Part shown: positions 29,211-40,694 of the stretch, in pieces | How the letters are laid out: every line of letters begins with the position of its first letter | Position numbering within the stretch: the stretch's first letter is position 1 | NCBI RefSeq assembly: GCF_020906515.1 | Contig: NC_085853.1 | Location: 248,001 to 312,000 of the forward strand | Length of the DNA stretch: 64,000 bases | Source of the DNA: Vanrija pseudolonga | Taxonomy: Eukaryota > Basidiomycota > Tremellomycetes > Trichosporonales > Trichosporonaceae | Direction: 5' to 3' | Notes under the pieces: generated by a model | Told to the model about the DNA's origin: nothing | The model's database searches: none | The model's input: only the letters and a program-made list of their open reading frames with translations | Program-made: the position numbers and the translations under genes

Positions 29211-31493
29211 GGTGCTGCAGTTAGCTTCGTCCAAATGCTCGACTAACAATGGGTCGACTAGTGACAATCAAAATGTTGAGGGTAGGTGGGTTGTGAAGAG
29301 GAGGCAGGATGGAGCGAGTTGAGTCAGTGGTTGGGGCGACGGGGGGCGTGACGATTCGAGCGTCCCCATACAAACACGCACGAGGGTCAATGAGAGAGAA
29401 TAATTGTCCTGCTTACCCCCTTGGGCTGCCTGAGGCAGAGGGGGAGGGGGGTGGTGCGGCGCGGCACCGGACGTGTGTGGACGGCGTGGCGCTCGGTGTC
29501 AGCACCCACCACCTCACCACCGCTGGGGGTGATTTTTCCTGATGCTACCAGGCCACCGCGCTTCGTATGCACCAATTGAACCTCTTTACCATGCATATCA
29601 TAGCTGAAGAAAATGGTTTCATGCATTGTGCTGACTCTGAGCGAGCAGAAAAATTGCTCAGGTTGCGTGGCGAGTGGAGGGATTTCGCTGTGGTTGTCCC
29701 AGTGGGCTTGGCCGACGTTGTTGACGTCATGCTGGATGTGTCGAGCCTTGCGCACGGCTCTCCCATCCTCTGGTAGTTAATGAGTGGGAAGACTACTCTC
29801 TTCCGGGTTGAGCGGGGTGATGGCGGCAATGCCGAATCGGAGCTGTTGACGCCGACGTGCGCGCCACTACATTTGGGCAACAGGGTGACGCCGAGGGCCC
29901 AGAGAGTGTCGGCTGTCCTCTCCTATTCTCTGCCCAACAGGCAAGGTACAACGGAGACGCTCGTTGCTGCTCATTCCTGGGGGCTGGAAAGATAATGCAG
30001 GCCAGGGGGTCGCCTCCCCAGTTCACGGCTGGAGGACACACCCTGCCTGAGACGGAAGTTGTGCGAGATGTTGCCTCTATCTTTGAGAGTCGGTGCATCG
30101 ACGCAAGAGCGCTACCTGGGGTCGCGACACTGGGTCCCACGGAGGGGCGATGAAGGGTTGTGTGCGGAGCAAGGGAGCCGTTGGGACAAGCGCATGGGAG
30201 CACTGCGACGGGCAGAGGTAGAACCACTTAAAGCACCTGTGTCACGAGCCATGTTGCCTGCAAGAACAGCAGGCAGAAGAGAACATGAGGTAAACTCACC
30301 CCCAGTGCGTTCGGTGACTGGTAGTGGTTGGTGAAGTAAAGTAAGAACAGGAGTGGGCCCCGCTCTTGTGTGGGTCGTCCGAGCGCTCGCTGAGTGTTGA
30401 CTTGTAAACGCGCCGCCCTCGCTCAGCTGATCCAACGTTTGGGTGGTCCCTTGGCGTCGCTTACTTTGTGTTTGGTTGTGGGGTGGAATGGATACTGGCG
30501 GGGGAGTGCAGTGACGGTGTCGCTGTATGGTCGCTGAGCGTTATTCAGCGGCGGGGTGCTGCACGACCACCTGCGCTGCCGACGGTCGTCGCCGACAACT
30601 TGTCCACCACATGTCGTCTTTCGCTTTTGCTTATACATATGTGCTGATTCGCCTATTTCGTGCGCTTGCAAGAGCACAGCCGACACCACCGCGACAAGGC
30701 TGTCCACCAGCCGCTCCAGCTTTTCTGCCAGACCCCTTCCCCCAGTGTCACCTGAGCTGCCTTGGCCGACAAACTCATCATGCCGCCTCAGCTTGCTCGA
30801 CTTTTGCTAATCACTCAAATTCGCGGGGAATACTAGCACCGGAGATTGCCCGGTCGCCATTGTAATGTCCATCATGTCGCGTTCATGCAACCTTGTCAAA
30901 ACCTTGTCAGACAACCCGCTGCCAAATGTTTGGCCTTTGTCTGCGTGGTTTCCCGCCCTCGCACCCACGTGCACCGCGCTGATGTCGATGTCGGTCCTCT
31001 GGCACTTATTCTGCATTCTAAAGCAGGCAAACGTCGATTACGACGCGAGCAGCCTCATTGTCTGCCGGCGAGGGTAGCCCGTTGTCGGAGCATTCCGCTC
31101 ACCTGCCTTGCAGCTGTCGCACACGCTCGCACCCACTGCACGCATGCTTCTTTCTCGCTCCACCGCCTCTCTTTCTATGCACGCTGTTGCCTGCTGCGGG
31201 GGCAAAATGGGCTGATGCGACTCGGCGAGGAGGGTTGGTCGGGGCGAGGATGGTCGTTGCTGCAATCAATCTGCCTCCGCTTCCCTCCCTCGACGATGGT
31301 CAGTTGGTGGAGGTGCGTCACCCACCCCGCCGCCGCCAGAAGCGCACCCCTCGGCAGACATTTCAACCTTCCTTTGCTCGTGTCCTTCTCGCCTCTCTTC
31401 TTCTCTCTCACAACTTCTCTTCATACAGCCCAGCGACGCAGGTGAGTGGCTTGAGTCTCTAACACCACCCCCTGCTCACACCCTTAGCGCAAC
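29211..31493. other. 2.3-kb gene-free region before the inverted paralog
   Basis: No open frame here shows family motifs, codon pattern or splice structure worth calling. The right end (31380-31493) is the pyrimidine-rich leader of paralog 15, with a 46-nt 5'-UTR intron (31441-31486, GTGAGT...CTCTAAC...CTTAG). The change of gene orientation in the array takes place in this interval. Confidence 0.55.
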
Positions 31494-33047
31494 ATGCCAG
31501 CCACCAGGTCATTGCGCTCACGTGTGGCCAAGTCACCCATGCCCCCCAAGCCGGCGCCGCCGTCCAAGGGCAAGGGCAAGGCGAGCGCTTCCTCATCGGC
31601 GGATCCCTCGACCGCCGGCCCTTCGACCACCCCACCTTCCCCCCCTCTCCCGGCAGCACCCGCCAAACCTGTGCACACGCCGTACATGTTTGCCAACTAC
31701 CCCGTTGGCTATCACCTCACCCCCGACGACATGGCACTTCTCGGATACGGCCCGCCCGAGGAACGCTACACCAAGAAGGGCAAGGTAGGCGACACCCGCC
31801 GTGTCGTCAAGTACACGTGAGTCAACTTCCCTCGCACTCACACACCAACACACACACCGCACCCTTTCCTTCCCTCTCGCACCAACCCTCGAGTCAGCCG
31901 CTGATCATGCATGCCCCACAGCGCACCACCGCATGCTCTATGCAAGCGGTGCCGAATGCGCCCCGGCCCCTGTTGGGTCGAGGCACTCGAGGTTGCAGTT
32001 GAAGGCGGTCGCATGCGCAATGGGACCTGCCACTACTGCTCGCAGAATGGTGCCTGCGAGACGGGCACAAACAACAAGCACTTTTTGTTGGTGTTCCCAG
32101 ACGCGACCACCATGCTGTTCGTCCACCGCAACAGCCTCGAAGTGTACCGCAGCGTGAGTACATAGAAGTGGCGGGGAGTCGAGTGACGCTAACTGGTGCA
32201 GCAACACGTCGACGAGCGCGGACGCATCCACATCACTCAGTTTGGCGAGCCGCCAGCTGCTCCCCTCTCGCGCGCCAAGTCCCCTGCGCCCTCCACGTCC
32301 GCCAAGAAGGGAAAGGGCAAGGAGAAGGCAGAAGTTGCCGACTGGGACCTGGAGTCGGAGGACTGGGCCATGGACCCAGCGGCTGCCAAGGACGGCTCAG
32401 AGGGCGAAGGCTCTGCCCTCAGCGAGTTGACTGAGGAAGACGATGACGGCGTGATGGAGGGAGGTCGCATCGTGTACTACTACGACGGCGACCCGAGCCT
32501 CGTTCATGCCGAGGAGGACCCGTACGGCTCGGACGGGTACGACGAGTACGGCTTCGACCGCGACGGGCTCGACAAGGACGGGTACAACGAAGACGGCTTC
32601 GACAAGGCCGGGTTCGACCGAGACGGCTATGACGCCGAGGGCCACGACCACGAAGGCCGCAGCTCTCCCTCGGTAGCCGGAACTGACGACCACTCCACGG
32701 TCATCAGTGTCGCCCAGCTGAACGGCATCATCGCCAGCCGTGAGCCATCCGTCGAGTACGACGACCCCCTCCTCGAGCTCGCTGCTCTCCGAGCACAGAA
32801 GGAGACGTGGAAGGCCGCGGAGCGCAAGTGGGGCATTTACGATGTCTCGCTGCGTGCCGAGAACCACGACCTCCGCATGCGGCTTACGCGTGCGGATGAG
32901 GCCAACCACACGCTTATCAAGCGTCTTCAGGTCGCCGAGGTGACCAGCCAGAAGCTCTCGCAGCGCGTCAACGAGCTGTCGAAGGAGCTGCACCCGGCGC
33001 CGAACGGGTCGGAGATCGAGGACGAGAGCGAGGAGGAGGGCGAGTAG
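31494..33047 (+). CDS. Array paralog 15: plus-strand six-Cys member with a GYDxxGFD repeat tract
   Basis: Exons 31494-31816, 31922-32153 and 32202-33047 (466 aa); phases 2 then 0, as in the minus-strand members. Start MPATRSLRSRVAKSP. Exon 1 ends YMFANYPVGYHLTPDDMALL. Exon 2: CKRC, PGPC, the 18-residue spacer WVEALEVAVEGGRMRNGT, CHYC, NGAC, then FLLVFPDATTMLFVHRNSLE. Exon 3 has a Ser/Lys linker, an acidic stretch and a tract of five-residue units (GFDRD, GLDKD, GYNED, GFDKA, GFDRD, GYDAE, GHDHE) at about 32527-32660. A coiled coil follows (ALRAQKETWKAAERKWGIYD, KLSQRVNELSKEL) and an acidic tail. The ATG follows a 5'-UTR intron. This is the best-preserved and only plus-strand member. Confidence 0.75.
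32527..32661 (+). repeat. Coding 15-bp/5-residue Asp-Gly repeat tract in paralog 15
   Basis: Degenerate pentapeptides of the form G-[FYLH]-[DN]-x-[DEAY] are repeated about nine times. Alternating Gly-aromatic-Asp and acidic spacers recall calcium-binding or flexible spacer repeats, but no EF-hand loop can be assigned. No other array member has this tract. Confidence 0.75.
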
Positions 33048-34298
33048 AGCGTGTCGGGTAGAGGGGTTGCAGGCGGTGAGTTTCAAGACCGGGGCGTCAC
33101 TGACGAAGCCCAGTCGAGACGTACAGCAGCGAGAAGGACATTGCGCCAGTAGACGGAGACGAGGCGGCATCACGAACCTGTAACAACATTGTCTCCATAC
33201 AACATCCCCATAGTGCGACCTCTTGCACTCTTGTTAGCATTGCCGTATCCATGTGAGCATCATCATTGGTTCCAACAACGAGGGCGGGCTAAGTCAGAGA
33301 GCGCGAGATACACCAGCAAGGAATGCTGGTCGAGAATGTATTGTGTACGTACTGACGGCCTGACAATACTAAACTCCGACTTGGGCAGCGACCGAGCACA
33401 GCAAGCTCTGGTGAGGGGGGAAATGACACCACTCTACTGTGGGCATTACAAGTCACAGGTCAGGAGGCGACAGGAGCGAGAGGGAAGCCGTGTACGCCTC
33501 GCCTTCCTCGGCGGGTGAAGTAACGACCAACCCCATTACCTATTGTCGTCCGCTATGTTTTTGACCGCCAAGAAGTCATAACAACGGCGAGGCTTAGAAG
33601 TCACGGCAATGGTGAGTCGGTACAACAGCAGTGCCTTTGATGGCTGACGACAAAGGGACGATAAAACTGGCGAAGAACAATAGAGACGACGGGACAGGGG
33701 GCGGCGGCCTTGGCGCTGACATTGGTGCTGGTGCGTCGTGCACGCTGCTCTGGCTCGATACGTGCGTCCTGCATTGCACGTGCAGGCTAGCGCTGTGCAC
33801 CTTCCAGCACCTGATGAAGTCGCAACACAACAGTTGAGATCCAGATAACGCCTTATCGTCCGGCCCCGCGGATTCCAGCAGTGCACCCATCCGAGTCGTC
33901 CGTGCAGTCGGACTGCAGCCGCGGGGTCGGCACGCTCGCCACCACCCAAGCTCTGGCGTGCATGCGCGCGTGAGCGTGAGCTGAGCGTATGCTGCTCGCT
34001 TGCAAAGTTGCTTGCTTGCTTGCATACCCTGGTGCGAGCAACTGTCCCTTAGCCCAACCCCGCAGCTCGCCCGCGACGCCGGACATGTGAAGGGAGATTA
34101 GGTGGACCCTGAGCGCGCATCGGTCATCAAGAAGCCAAGCCTGCAAAAGTTGTTGGGTTGTCGGACGACGGGGGCCGATGCGACTCAGCCGATGAGGCGA
34201 GACTTTTCGCCGCGCGCGTCAAGAAGGCAAGCAGGGGTAGAGGGTGCATGAGTGCTCGTCGCTGCACTGTTGGTGTTACTCATCATCACTCAGATACC
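33048..34298. other. 1.25-kb intergenic region
   Basis: No supported gene. It contains a short (GCTT)n run at about 34002-34022. It forms the right border of the paralog array and the promoter of the AAAP transporter. Confidence 0.55.
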
Positions 34299-35999
34299 AT
34301 GGCCACGACACCAAGAACACCATCACCCGCGCCGTCGTCGACGCACTCGACCCCCTCGGCGACCATGAAGAAAGAGGCCGACGAGGCGCAGGCGACAGTG
34401 GCCGTTGGGCTCGACGACGCAGTGTTTGGGCAGATCACGGCCGACGGGCCAAACTATCGGGGCGTGAGTCGTGCCGTCGTCGACGACTTGCGCGCTCGCG
34501 CTCGCTGACGCTCGCTCGCCCGCAGGTCTCGGGCCTCGGCGCCTTCGTGCTCATGTTCAAGTCTAATATCGGGCTGGGCATCCTCTCCCTCCCGTTCGTG
34601 TTCCAGACGCTCGGGCTCGTCCCGGGCGTGTTGGTCCTCCTCGTCGTCCAGACGATCGTGTGCTGTGAGTTGCGTCGCGTTCGTCGTGCTGGTCATGTCG
34701 ACACTTGAACGCACGCCGCGCCCCCCCCCCCGCCGCCGAGCTCGCCGCTGACGCGGCTCGCTAGACTGCGCGCGCTCAATCGGCACATTCAAGCGCAACC
34801 ACCCATCAACCTATGGCCTCCCCGACGCGGGGCGCGTGTTCGGCGCCCGCTGGGTCCACGAGTACCTGTACCTCTTCTTCCTAGTGGACATGGTGACGAC
34901 CGTGTCGAGCGCCGTGGTCAGCCTGAGCGCGGCGCTGAACGGCGTGAGCGCGCATGCGGCCTGCACGGCCGTCTTCATCGCCATCGCGAGCGTCGTCGGC
35001 TTTGGCCTCGGCTCGATCCGCACGCTCGAGAAGATCACCGCGCTGTCGTGGCTTGGCGTGGTCTCGTTGCTGGCCAGCGTGATCACGCTCACCGTCGCTG
35101 TGGGCGTGTCTGGGCCGGCGGCGGCGCCGGTCGACTGGCACAAGGAGGTGCGCGCGTTCGGGAACCCCTCGTTCGCCAAGGCTATGAGCGCGGTCAACTC
35201 GGTGTAAGTGGCCCAAGCCCCAGCAACCGGAATACATATGTAACGAGGCTGACCCCCCGCCCAGCCTCTTCTCCTACTCCGCCACGCCGTGCTACTTCAA
35301 CATCGTGTCCGAGATGGCCGACCCGAGGGAGTACGAGAAGTACCTGTACCTCAGCACGTCGCTGCTCACGGTCCTCTATCTCATCATCGGGATCCTCGTG
35401 TACTGTTTCTGCGGGCAGTACGTCGCCACGCCCGCGCTCGCGTCGGCCGGGCCGTTGATGAGCAAGGTATGCTTTGGCATCGCGATCCCCGCGCTCGTGG
35501 CCAGCCTGGTCATCTACGCGCACATGAGCGGCAAGCCCTTGTTCGTGCGCATCTTGGCCGGCTCGCGCCACCTCACGAGCAACACGCTCACGCACTGGGC
35601 CACGTGGCTCGGCTGTATGGCTGCAACGTCGGCCGTGGCGTATGTCATCGCGAGCGCGATTCCCAACTTTGGGAACATCATCTCGCTGCTCGGCTCGTTG
35701 ATCTCGCCTAGTGAGTTCGCGTTCGGGTGGGGGCCGGGGCAGCAGCAGCTGACACGACACCCCTAGACGACTGCATCATCCCGTACACTTTCATGTGGTG
35801 GCACGACAACTGGCGGTACAAGTCGGGCGAGGAGCGCGGCAGCACCCGCCTCCGCCTCACGCTTGCGCTCAACGTCGCGTTGTTTTTCGTCGCGCTGTTC
35901 ATGACTGTTGCGGGCACGTATGGCGCCGTCAAGGACCTCATCGACTCGAGCTCGAGTGCGGGGCCTTGGTCGTGCGCGGACAACACGGGCTCGGCGTAA
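34299..35999 (+). CDS. AAAP-family amino-acid transporter
   Basis: Five exons, 34299-34463, 34526-34664, 34765-35203, 35265-35710 and 35767-35999 (473 aa), all phases consistent. After a hydrophilic N-terminus of about 55 residues the first helix has the family signature GAFVLMFKSNIGLGILSLPF. The next block reads SIGTFKRNHPSTYGLPDAGR. About ten or eleven transmembrane segments follow, including SYSATPCYFNIVSEM (helix 6 region) and PNFGNIISLLGSLISP. These place it in the amino acid/auxin permease (Pfam Aa_trans) family, proton-coupled carriers of the plasma membrane or vacuole. The substrate cannot be told from sequence. The length and the short C-terminal end are normal for the fungal branch. 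Confidence 0.88.
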
Positions 36000-36187
36000 G
36001 CACAGTGCACGAGGACAGAACACGACCTGCATTTCAGCGTACAAGTCACAGCACAAGTCACCACACATAGACCGCCCCCGAGCATTAGAGAGGTTTGCAT
36101 TGTTACAGCATTGGTTTTATTATGTATCTGTACATGAGTCTAGGAGTGGTCTATGATGTGATGTGTTGGAGAACGGGTCGTCGCTGC

Positions 36188-37825
36188 TTAGACGACGGCA
36201 GCGGCGCCACCCTGAGCGTGCTGGGGCATCTTGCTCTGCCTGTACCAGAGACCAAAGATGATACCAGTGGCGAGGATCCAGCCCGACGAGAAGAAGTAGC
36301 CGTTCTGGGTTCCCTTCCAGTCGTCGATCTGGCCGTCACCAGTGGAGATGAGGGCGGTCTGGACGGCAATGCCGATGATACCACCGATCTGGAAGATGAC
36401 GTTGGCGAACGAGCCACCGACACCGGCGAACTCGAGCGGGAAGGCCTGGATGAGGGTCGTGTTCATGCCGATGAAGACGATCATGGCGCCCATTGTGCCG
36501 ATGATCTCAGAGGGGAAGATCCAGCGCCAGTAGTCGTGGCCGTGGCCGCCGTTCGAGTAGGCGAGGATCATGGTGCCGGCAAAGGCGAAGAGCGAGGCGA
36601 TGGGCTGGACGTAGTGGGGGCGGGTGATGAGGTGGGGGAAGACCTGGGTAAGGACGCCGACAATCAGCGCGGTAACGCCCATGGGCAGAAGCTTGACGGC
36701 CGACATGATGGCCGAGTTGTGGAGCGCGTCCTGGAAGTACGAGGCCATGCGGAGCTGGTAAGTGGCGAACCAGAGGAAGGGGGCCGAGGCCTGGATGATG
36801 AGGGGGAAGATGTTGGGCAGGCTCCAGATGTTGTGGGGCAGGAGGCTGTAGCCGTGGGGCATGCGGTGCTCCCAGATGAGGAAGACGGGGAGGAGGACGG
36901 CCGAGATGACGATTGGGGCAATGAAGATGGGCTTGTTCCAGCCCTCGAGCGGGGCCTGGGTGAAGGCGAGGATGAAGCAGACAAGCATGGCGATCATGAT
37001 AAACACACCGACGAGGTCCATGCGCTTCCACTTCTCCGAGCCCTTGATGTCCTCGGCGACAGCCTTGGTGCGGGGCATGAGGAACCAGGCGCCGACCGAG
37101 AAGGGGATGACGAGGATGGCGATGAAGCGGAAGTACCAGCGCCAGCTGGCGGTGACGAACGCGCCGGCGAGCACGAGCGCGATCGTGTTGGCGAGGGCGC
37201 CCGACATGCCGAACAGGCCGAGCTTCTTGGCCTGCTCCTCGGGCTCGGGGTACATCTGGATGATCATGTTGATGGACGAGGGGACCGTGAGGACGGCAAG
37301 CAGGCCCGACAGCGCGCGGAGGACGTAGAAGGCGTAGTCGTTGGTCATGAACGAGATGATGAGGTAGAAGACGCCGAGGCCGAAGAAGCCGATCGTGTAG
37401 ATGATGTTTGGGGGGAACAGGTCGGCGAGGCGGCCGGCGAAGAGGAGGGTAGACGCAAATGCGAGCGAGTACGAGCCGAGGATCCACGCCTGGTTCGCGA
37501 GCTTGATGTGCAGGTCCTCGCCGATGGGCGCCGTCATGAGGAAGGTGGCCGACACGCCGGCGGCGTCAATGAACATGGAGATACAGAACACGAGCATGAG
37601 GTAGTTTTTGCGCCCGGGACCGAGGGACGCGAGGGCGTTGGGCTCGGCGTTGGCGTTGTCGGCGGGGAGGTCGTCGGCCTCGCTCTCGGTCTTGGCCTTG
37701 ATCACGCCGTCGGCAGCAGACACGGTGCGCTCGTCGAGAGACTTGCGCTCGGCCGCGGCGGCCTGCAGGTCGGTGAGGGTCGCATTGGGGGTGATGGCGG
37801 GAGGGGAGAGGGTGTTGTTGGACAT
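36188..37825 (-). CDS. MFS transporter, DHA2-type (14 TM)
   Basis: Single exon, 545 aa. A cytosolic N-terminus of about 70 residues is followed by about 14 predicted helices. Motifs include GSYSLAFASTLLFAGRLADL (motif A-like, GRLADLFPP), LSGLLAVLTVPSSINMII and GALANTIALVLAGAFVTASW then RWYFRFIAI (motif C region). The second half has PLEGWNKPIFIAPIVISAVL and SYFQDALHNSAIMSAVKLLP. This is the DHA2 drug:H+ antiporter-like pattern of fungal plasma-membrane exporters. It is convergent with the AAAP gene; the stops are about 190 bp apart. The absence of introns is unusual in this window but not rare for MFS genes. Substrate unknown. Confidence 0.85.
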   Translation of the reverse strand: MSNNTLSPPAITPNATLTDLQAAAAERKSLDERTVSAADGVIKAKTESEADDLPADNANAEPNALASLGPGRKNYLMLVFCISMFIDAAGVSATFLMTAPIGEDLHIKLANQAWILGSYSLAFASTLLFAGRLADLFPPNIIYTIGFFGLGVFYLIISFMTNDYAFYVLRALSGLLAVLTVPSSINMIIQMYPEPEEQAKKLGLFGMSGALANTIALVLAGAFVTASWRWYFRFIAILVIPFSVGAWFLMPRTKAVAEDIKGSEKWKRMDLVGVFIMIAMLVCFILAFTQAPLEGWNKPIFIAPIVISAVLLPVFLIWEHRMPHGYSLLPHNIWSLPNIFPLIIQASAPFLWFATYQLRMASYFQDALHNSAIMSAVKLLPMGVTALIVGVLTQVFPHLITRPHYVQPIASLFAFAGTMILAYSNGGHGHDYWRWIFPSEIIGTMGAMIVFIGMNTTLIQAFPLEFAGVGGSFANVIFQIGGIIGIAVQTALISTGDGQIDDWKGTQNGYFFSSGWILATGIIFGLWYRQSKMPQHAQGGAAAVV

Positions 37826-39163
37826 TGTGGCGGGGGTGTCGGAGTGGTGGTGGTGTGGCTTTGGCTCAAGTGGTGCCTCAATGTAGGCTGGACTAGACTA
37901 GTTGTGCTGCTGCGCAGTGGCGAGGCGAGCCGTTATCAGCGGGATATTGGTGCTGATGTCAAGAAAACTTCGTCAGGCTTTATATCAGTGGGCGTGAGTG
38001 CTTGCTGTCCGTCGTCGAGGGCGACAACCGACTCGGCGGGCTCGGCCTCGGCAACAGGGGCAGGGGCAGTGACACACCATCGGTCCCGGTGGGCCGTGTG
38101 TGTGTGCGTGTCGCGTCGTGTTGCTTCCTCAGGCCAGCGGGCATGCAGATTGGAATGAGTAAGATCCAGTCAGCGATGTTATCGCCAGGCAGACGAGCAG
38201 AGGCTCGGCGAGCGGCGGCATTGCAAGGGTACTCCCCTGGTGCTGCCGTCCCCACCACGCAGTGCGTGCGTGCGAGTGGGGGAGCGAAGGAGGGCTCGGC
38301 AAGCGAGCTGGCCTGCCCGTTGCTGCCCATGACGCGCACGCAGGAGTGTTGCCCGGAGCCCAGAATCAACAATGGGCGCAGGCGCAATCGGGCACGGCGA
38401 GAGCACGATGCGATAATTTTTGCCAGCGTCGCCGAGTGCCCGAGGATAGAATCTCGCTCGCGGCACGGCGCCGAGGGCCCTGAACACGTGGGGGCATCAG
38501 TCAGCGACCTTCCTTCCTAATGGACCCATTTGATTTGTATGCCCGTCGGCCATTGAGCCCATTACAAGGCAGGGTGGGGCAATTAGCACGTCACTTTGGG
38601 TGGGTGGGACATTCGGAGCCGAGCCTCCTCCTCCACAGGGCAATTGCGTCAGGGGCGACCATGCTGGCTCGGTCTATCGCCCTGCCCTGCTTCACACGTT
38701 CTCGCATGCAGCAGGCGACTGCCTGACTGTCGCCGACGGCCAGTGCGCTCCATCGCCGGGGTGGACGGTGGCGGCGGCGGCGGTGTCGCGCATTGACGTC
38801 GATTGCAGAAGCAGGCATAGTCGGCACCGACGACGTAGAAGTAGAACAATGCGACTTTTGTGGTGCGCTATGTATCGGTCGCCGAGGCTCAGTGGTGGCA
38901 GTGGTGGCAGTCGCGCGGCGTCACGGCACCGAGCCTGTGACACACCCCCGGGCGGGGCGCGGGGTGGCGTGTGTGCGTCTGCGTCCTCGTCGCATGCATT
39001 GTTTGATCCGCGCCGTGTCATGCGATCCGGTCACTCGGAATCATGATGGCGCTCGGCGGGCCGACGGATCGCTTGCGCAGTAGCCAGCGAGCCGAGCAGT
39101 CCAGTCACCTCGCGGCTCATGTCGGCGTGCCTCCGGGCCATGTCGGCGCGGCGGCGCGCGTGC

Positions 39164-39184
39164 CGTCGTCGTCGTCGTCGTCGC
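39164..39184. repeat. (GTC)n trinucleotide repeat
   Basis: About seven uninterrupted GTC/CGT units in the noncoding interval between the MFS and hydrolase genes. Confidence 0.9.
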
Positions 39185-40694
39185 GTCAACCGCCGATGCA
39201 TGTGCCGATCGCGTCATCTGACGATTGATTAACCTTGAGCAGCAGCCGTGTCCGGGGCGCAGTAGTGCAAACTGTCGTCCCAGTCGACCTCGACTGTGTG
39301 CGTTCCCTCATTCCCCCGTATGCCTCGCCACATCCAACGCCGAACCCACGCATCGCCACACAGCCCAACTCAATGCCCGTGACTCGCACAGCATATCGCA
39401 GCAGCAGCACCAGCACCAGCCGCACCGTTACCGCGGACCCGAGCCTCCTCCACATGAAGCCGAGACAGTCGCCGACGGCCCTCCACGCCGGGGTGGACGG
39501 ACGTCTGGCGGTGGAGGGCAGTGGCCGTCGTGGGGCGCCGGCACCGGTGCCTGCGTCGCGACCCACGACCGTTGCCTATCGGTCGCCGAGGGGGCGCGCA
39601 CATTACGCCCATCCAGCGTGGGGCGAGAAGTATATTGCCGAGGAGGCAGGGTGTGTCGAGCGTGCGTGCGTCGGGGTATGCTACCGTCGGCAGGCCGACA
39701 ACGCACTGCACTGCTCCGTCCCTCCATTCGCCGGAGGAGGATGCTGGCCCGCGCCGCGCCGCGCGACGGCCAGGTTGCTCGCTCGGCACGACGCCGGCCT
39801 GGACCAACGTCGTGCGGGCGCTGTCCACGATCTTGCTGGGCTGGCGGTATCGAGCGGCTACGCGAGGCCAGGCGAGTATAGGCAGGCTTGGCGCGGCGCG
39901 GCTCGCTGGCTGGCTGCTTGTTCATCGCCGCCGGCGTGTGGTGTGCGCGGAGAGGCCGAGGAGCTCGTTGTTGTCGCCTGTCTGCGTGTCAAAGTTGGAC
40001 TCAACACAGCGAGCGACTGTCAGAATGTGTGGGTAGGCTCTTACCTTCCCCATCTCCTCCCCCTCTCCTCGTCCATTCGTGCTGGTCGCTATCTTGGTCC
40101 TTGGTACCACCCCGTGCTTGAGGTCGGTTGAGCGAGCGGCAGCGGCGGTGGTAGTGAGTCAAGGTCGAGCAGATGAGCATTGGGCGACTTTTCACTTTCA
40201 CCTCATCGCCCTTGAAGATACATATCCGCGACACCTCCTGCCTCGCGCATGTCCGACCCCACCAGCCAGCGGCGTCAGCGGCGACTAGATCCTCGGAGTG
40301 CCTCGGCGCTGACTGACGCCTGCTCGGTGGTGCAGTCGCATGGTGGCATGGCAAGCCGAGCCTCGAAGCGAGGCGACGAAACTCAAACGAACGCGGGGTG
40401 GCAGAGTCATCGGTCCTGACACATAGGTTGGGCCGGAGCTGCAATCTGCATCAGCGCGTCTTGAGCACTTGCCAACGCTCATGCCGGACACGCGCAAGCT
40501 GCAAGCACGCACACCCGGGGCGATATCCACCCGGATTCCGTCGCTTACACCCACCCACCCCACTGAATTACTTATCGCCGAGGCCTTGGCTCGTTGCTGA
40601 GTCGCAGCTCGGTGGCCCTCTCGGTGATGTCATGTCGTCGCGTTGTCGTGACTGAGCGACAGAGTTTGGCTCAGCGCCCCCAGCTCAGCTCCAC

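Noticed and set aside
6363-33047. Calling the Cys domain a Zn(II)2Cys6 transcription factor domain
   Set aside because: The C-x2-C-x6-C half fits, but the 18-residue central spacer, the VAxxGG motif and the missing basic DNA-contact residues do not. Kept as an unnamed Cys domain.
6363-33047. Treating the array as a mobile element or CRISPR-like repeat
   Set aside because: There are no terminal repeats, integrase, reverse transcriptase or transposase frames, and the repeated units are full genes with diverged DNA.
36095-38158. 687-codon plus-strand open frame
   Set aside because: It is antisense to the clear MFS transporter at 36188-37825 and its text is low-complexity Asp/Gly/Glu, the usual shadow of a GC-rich gene.
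39235-40131. 298-codon plus-strand open frame in the gene-free region
   Set aside because: No domain, no codon pattern and overlapped by similar frames on both strands, as GC-rich noncoding DNA gives.
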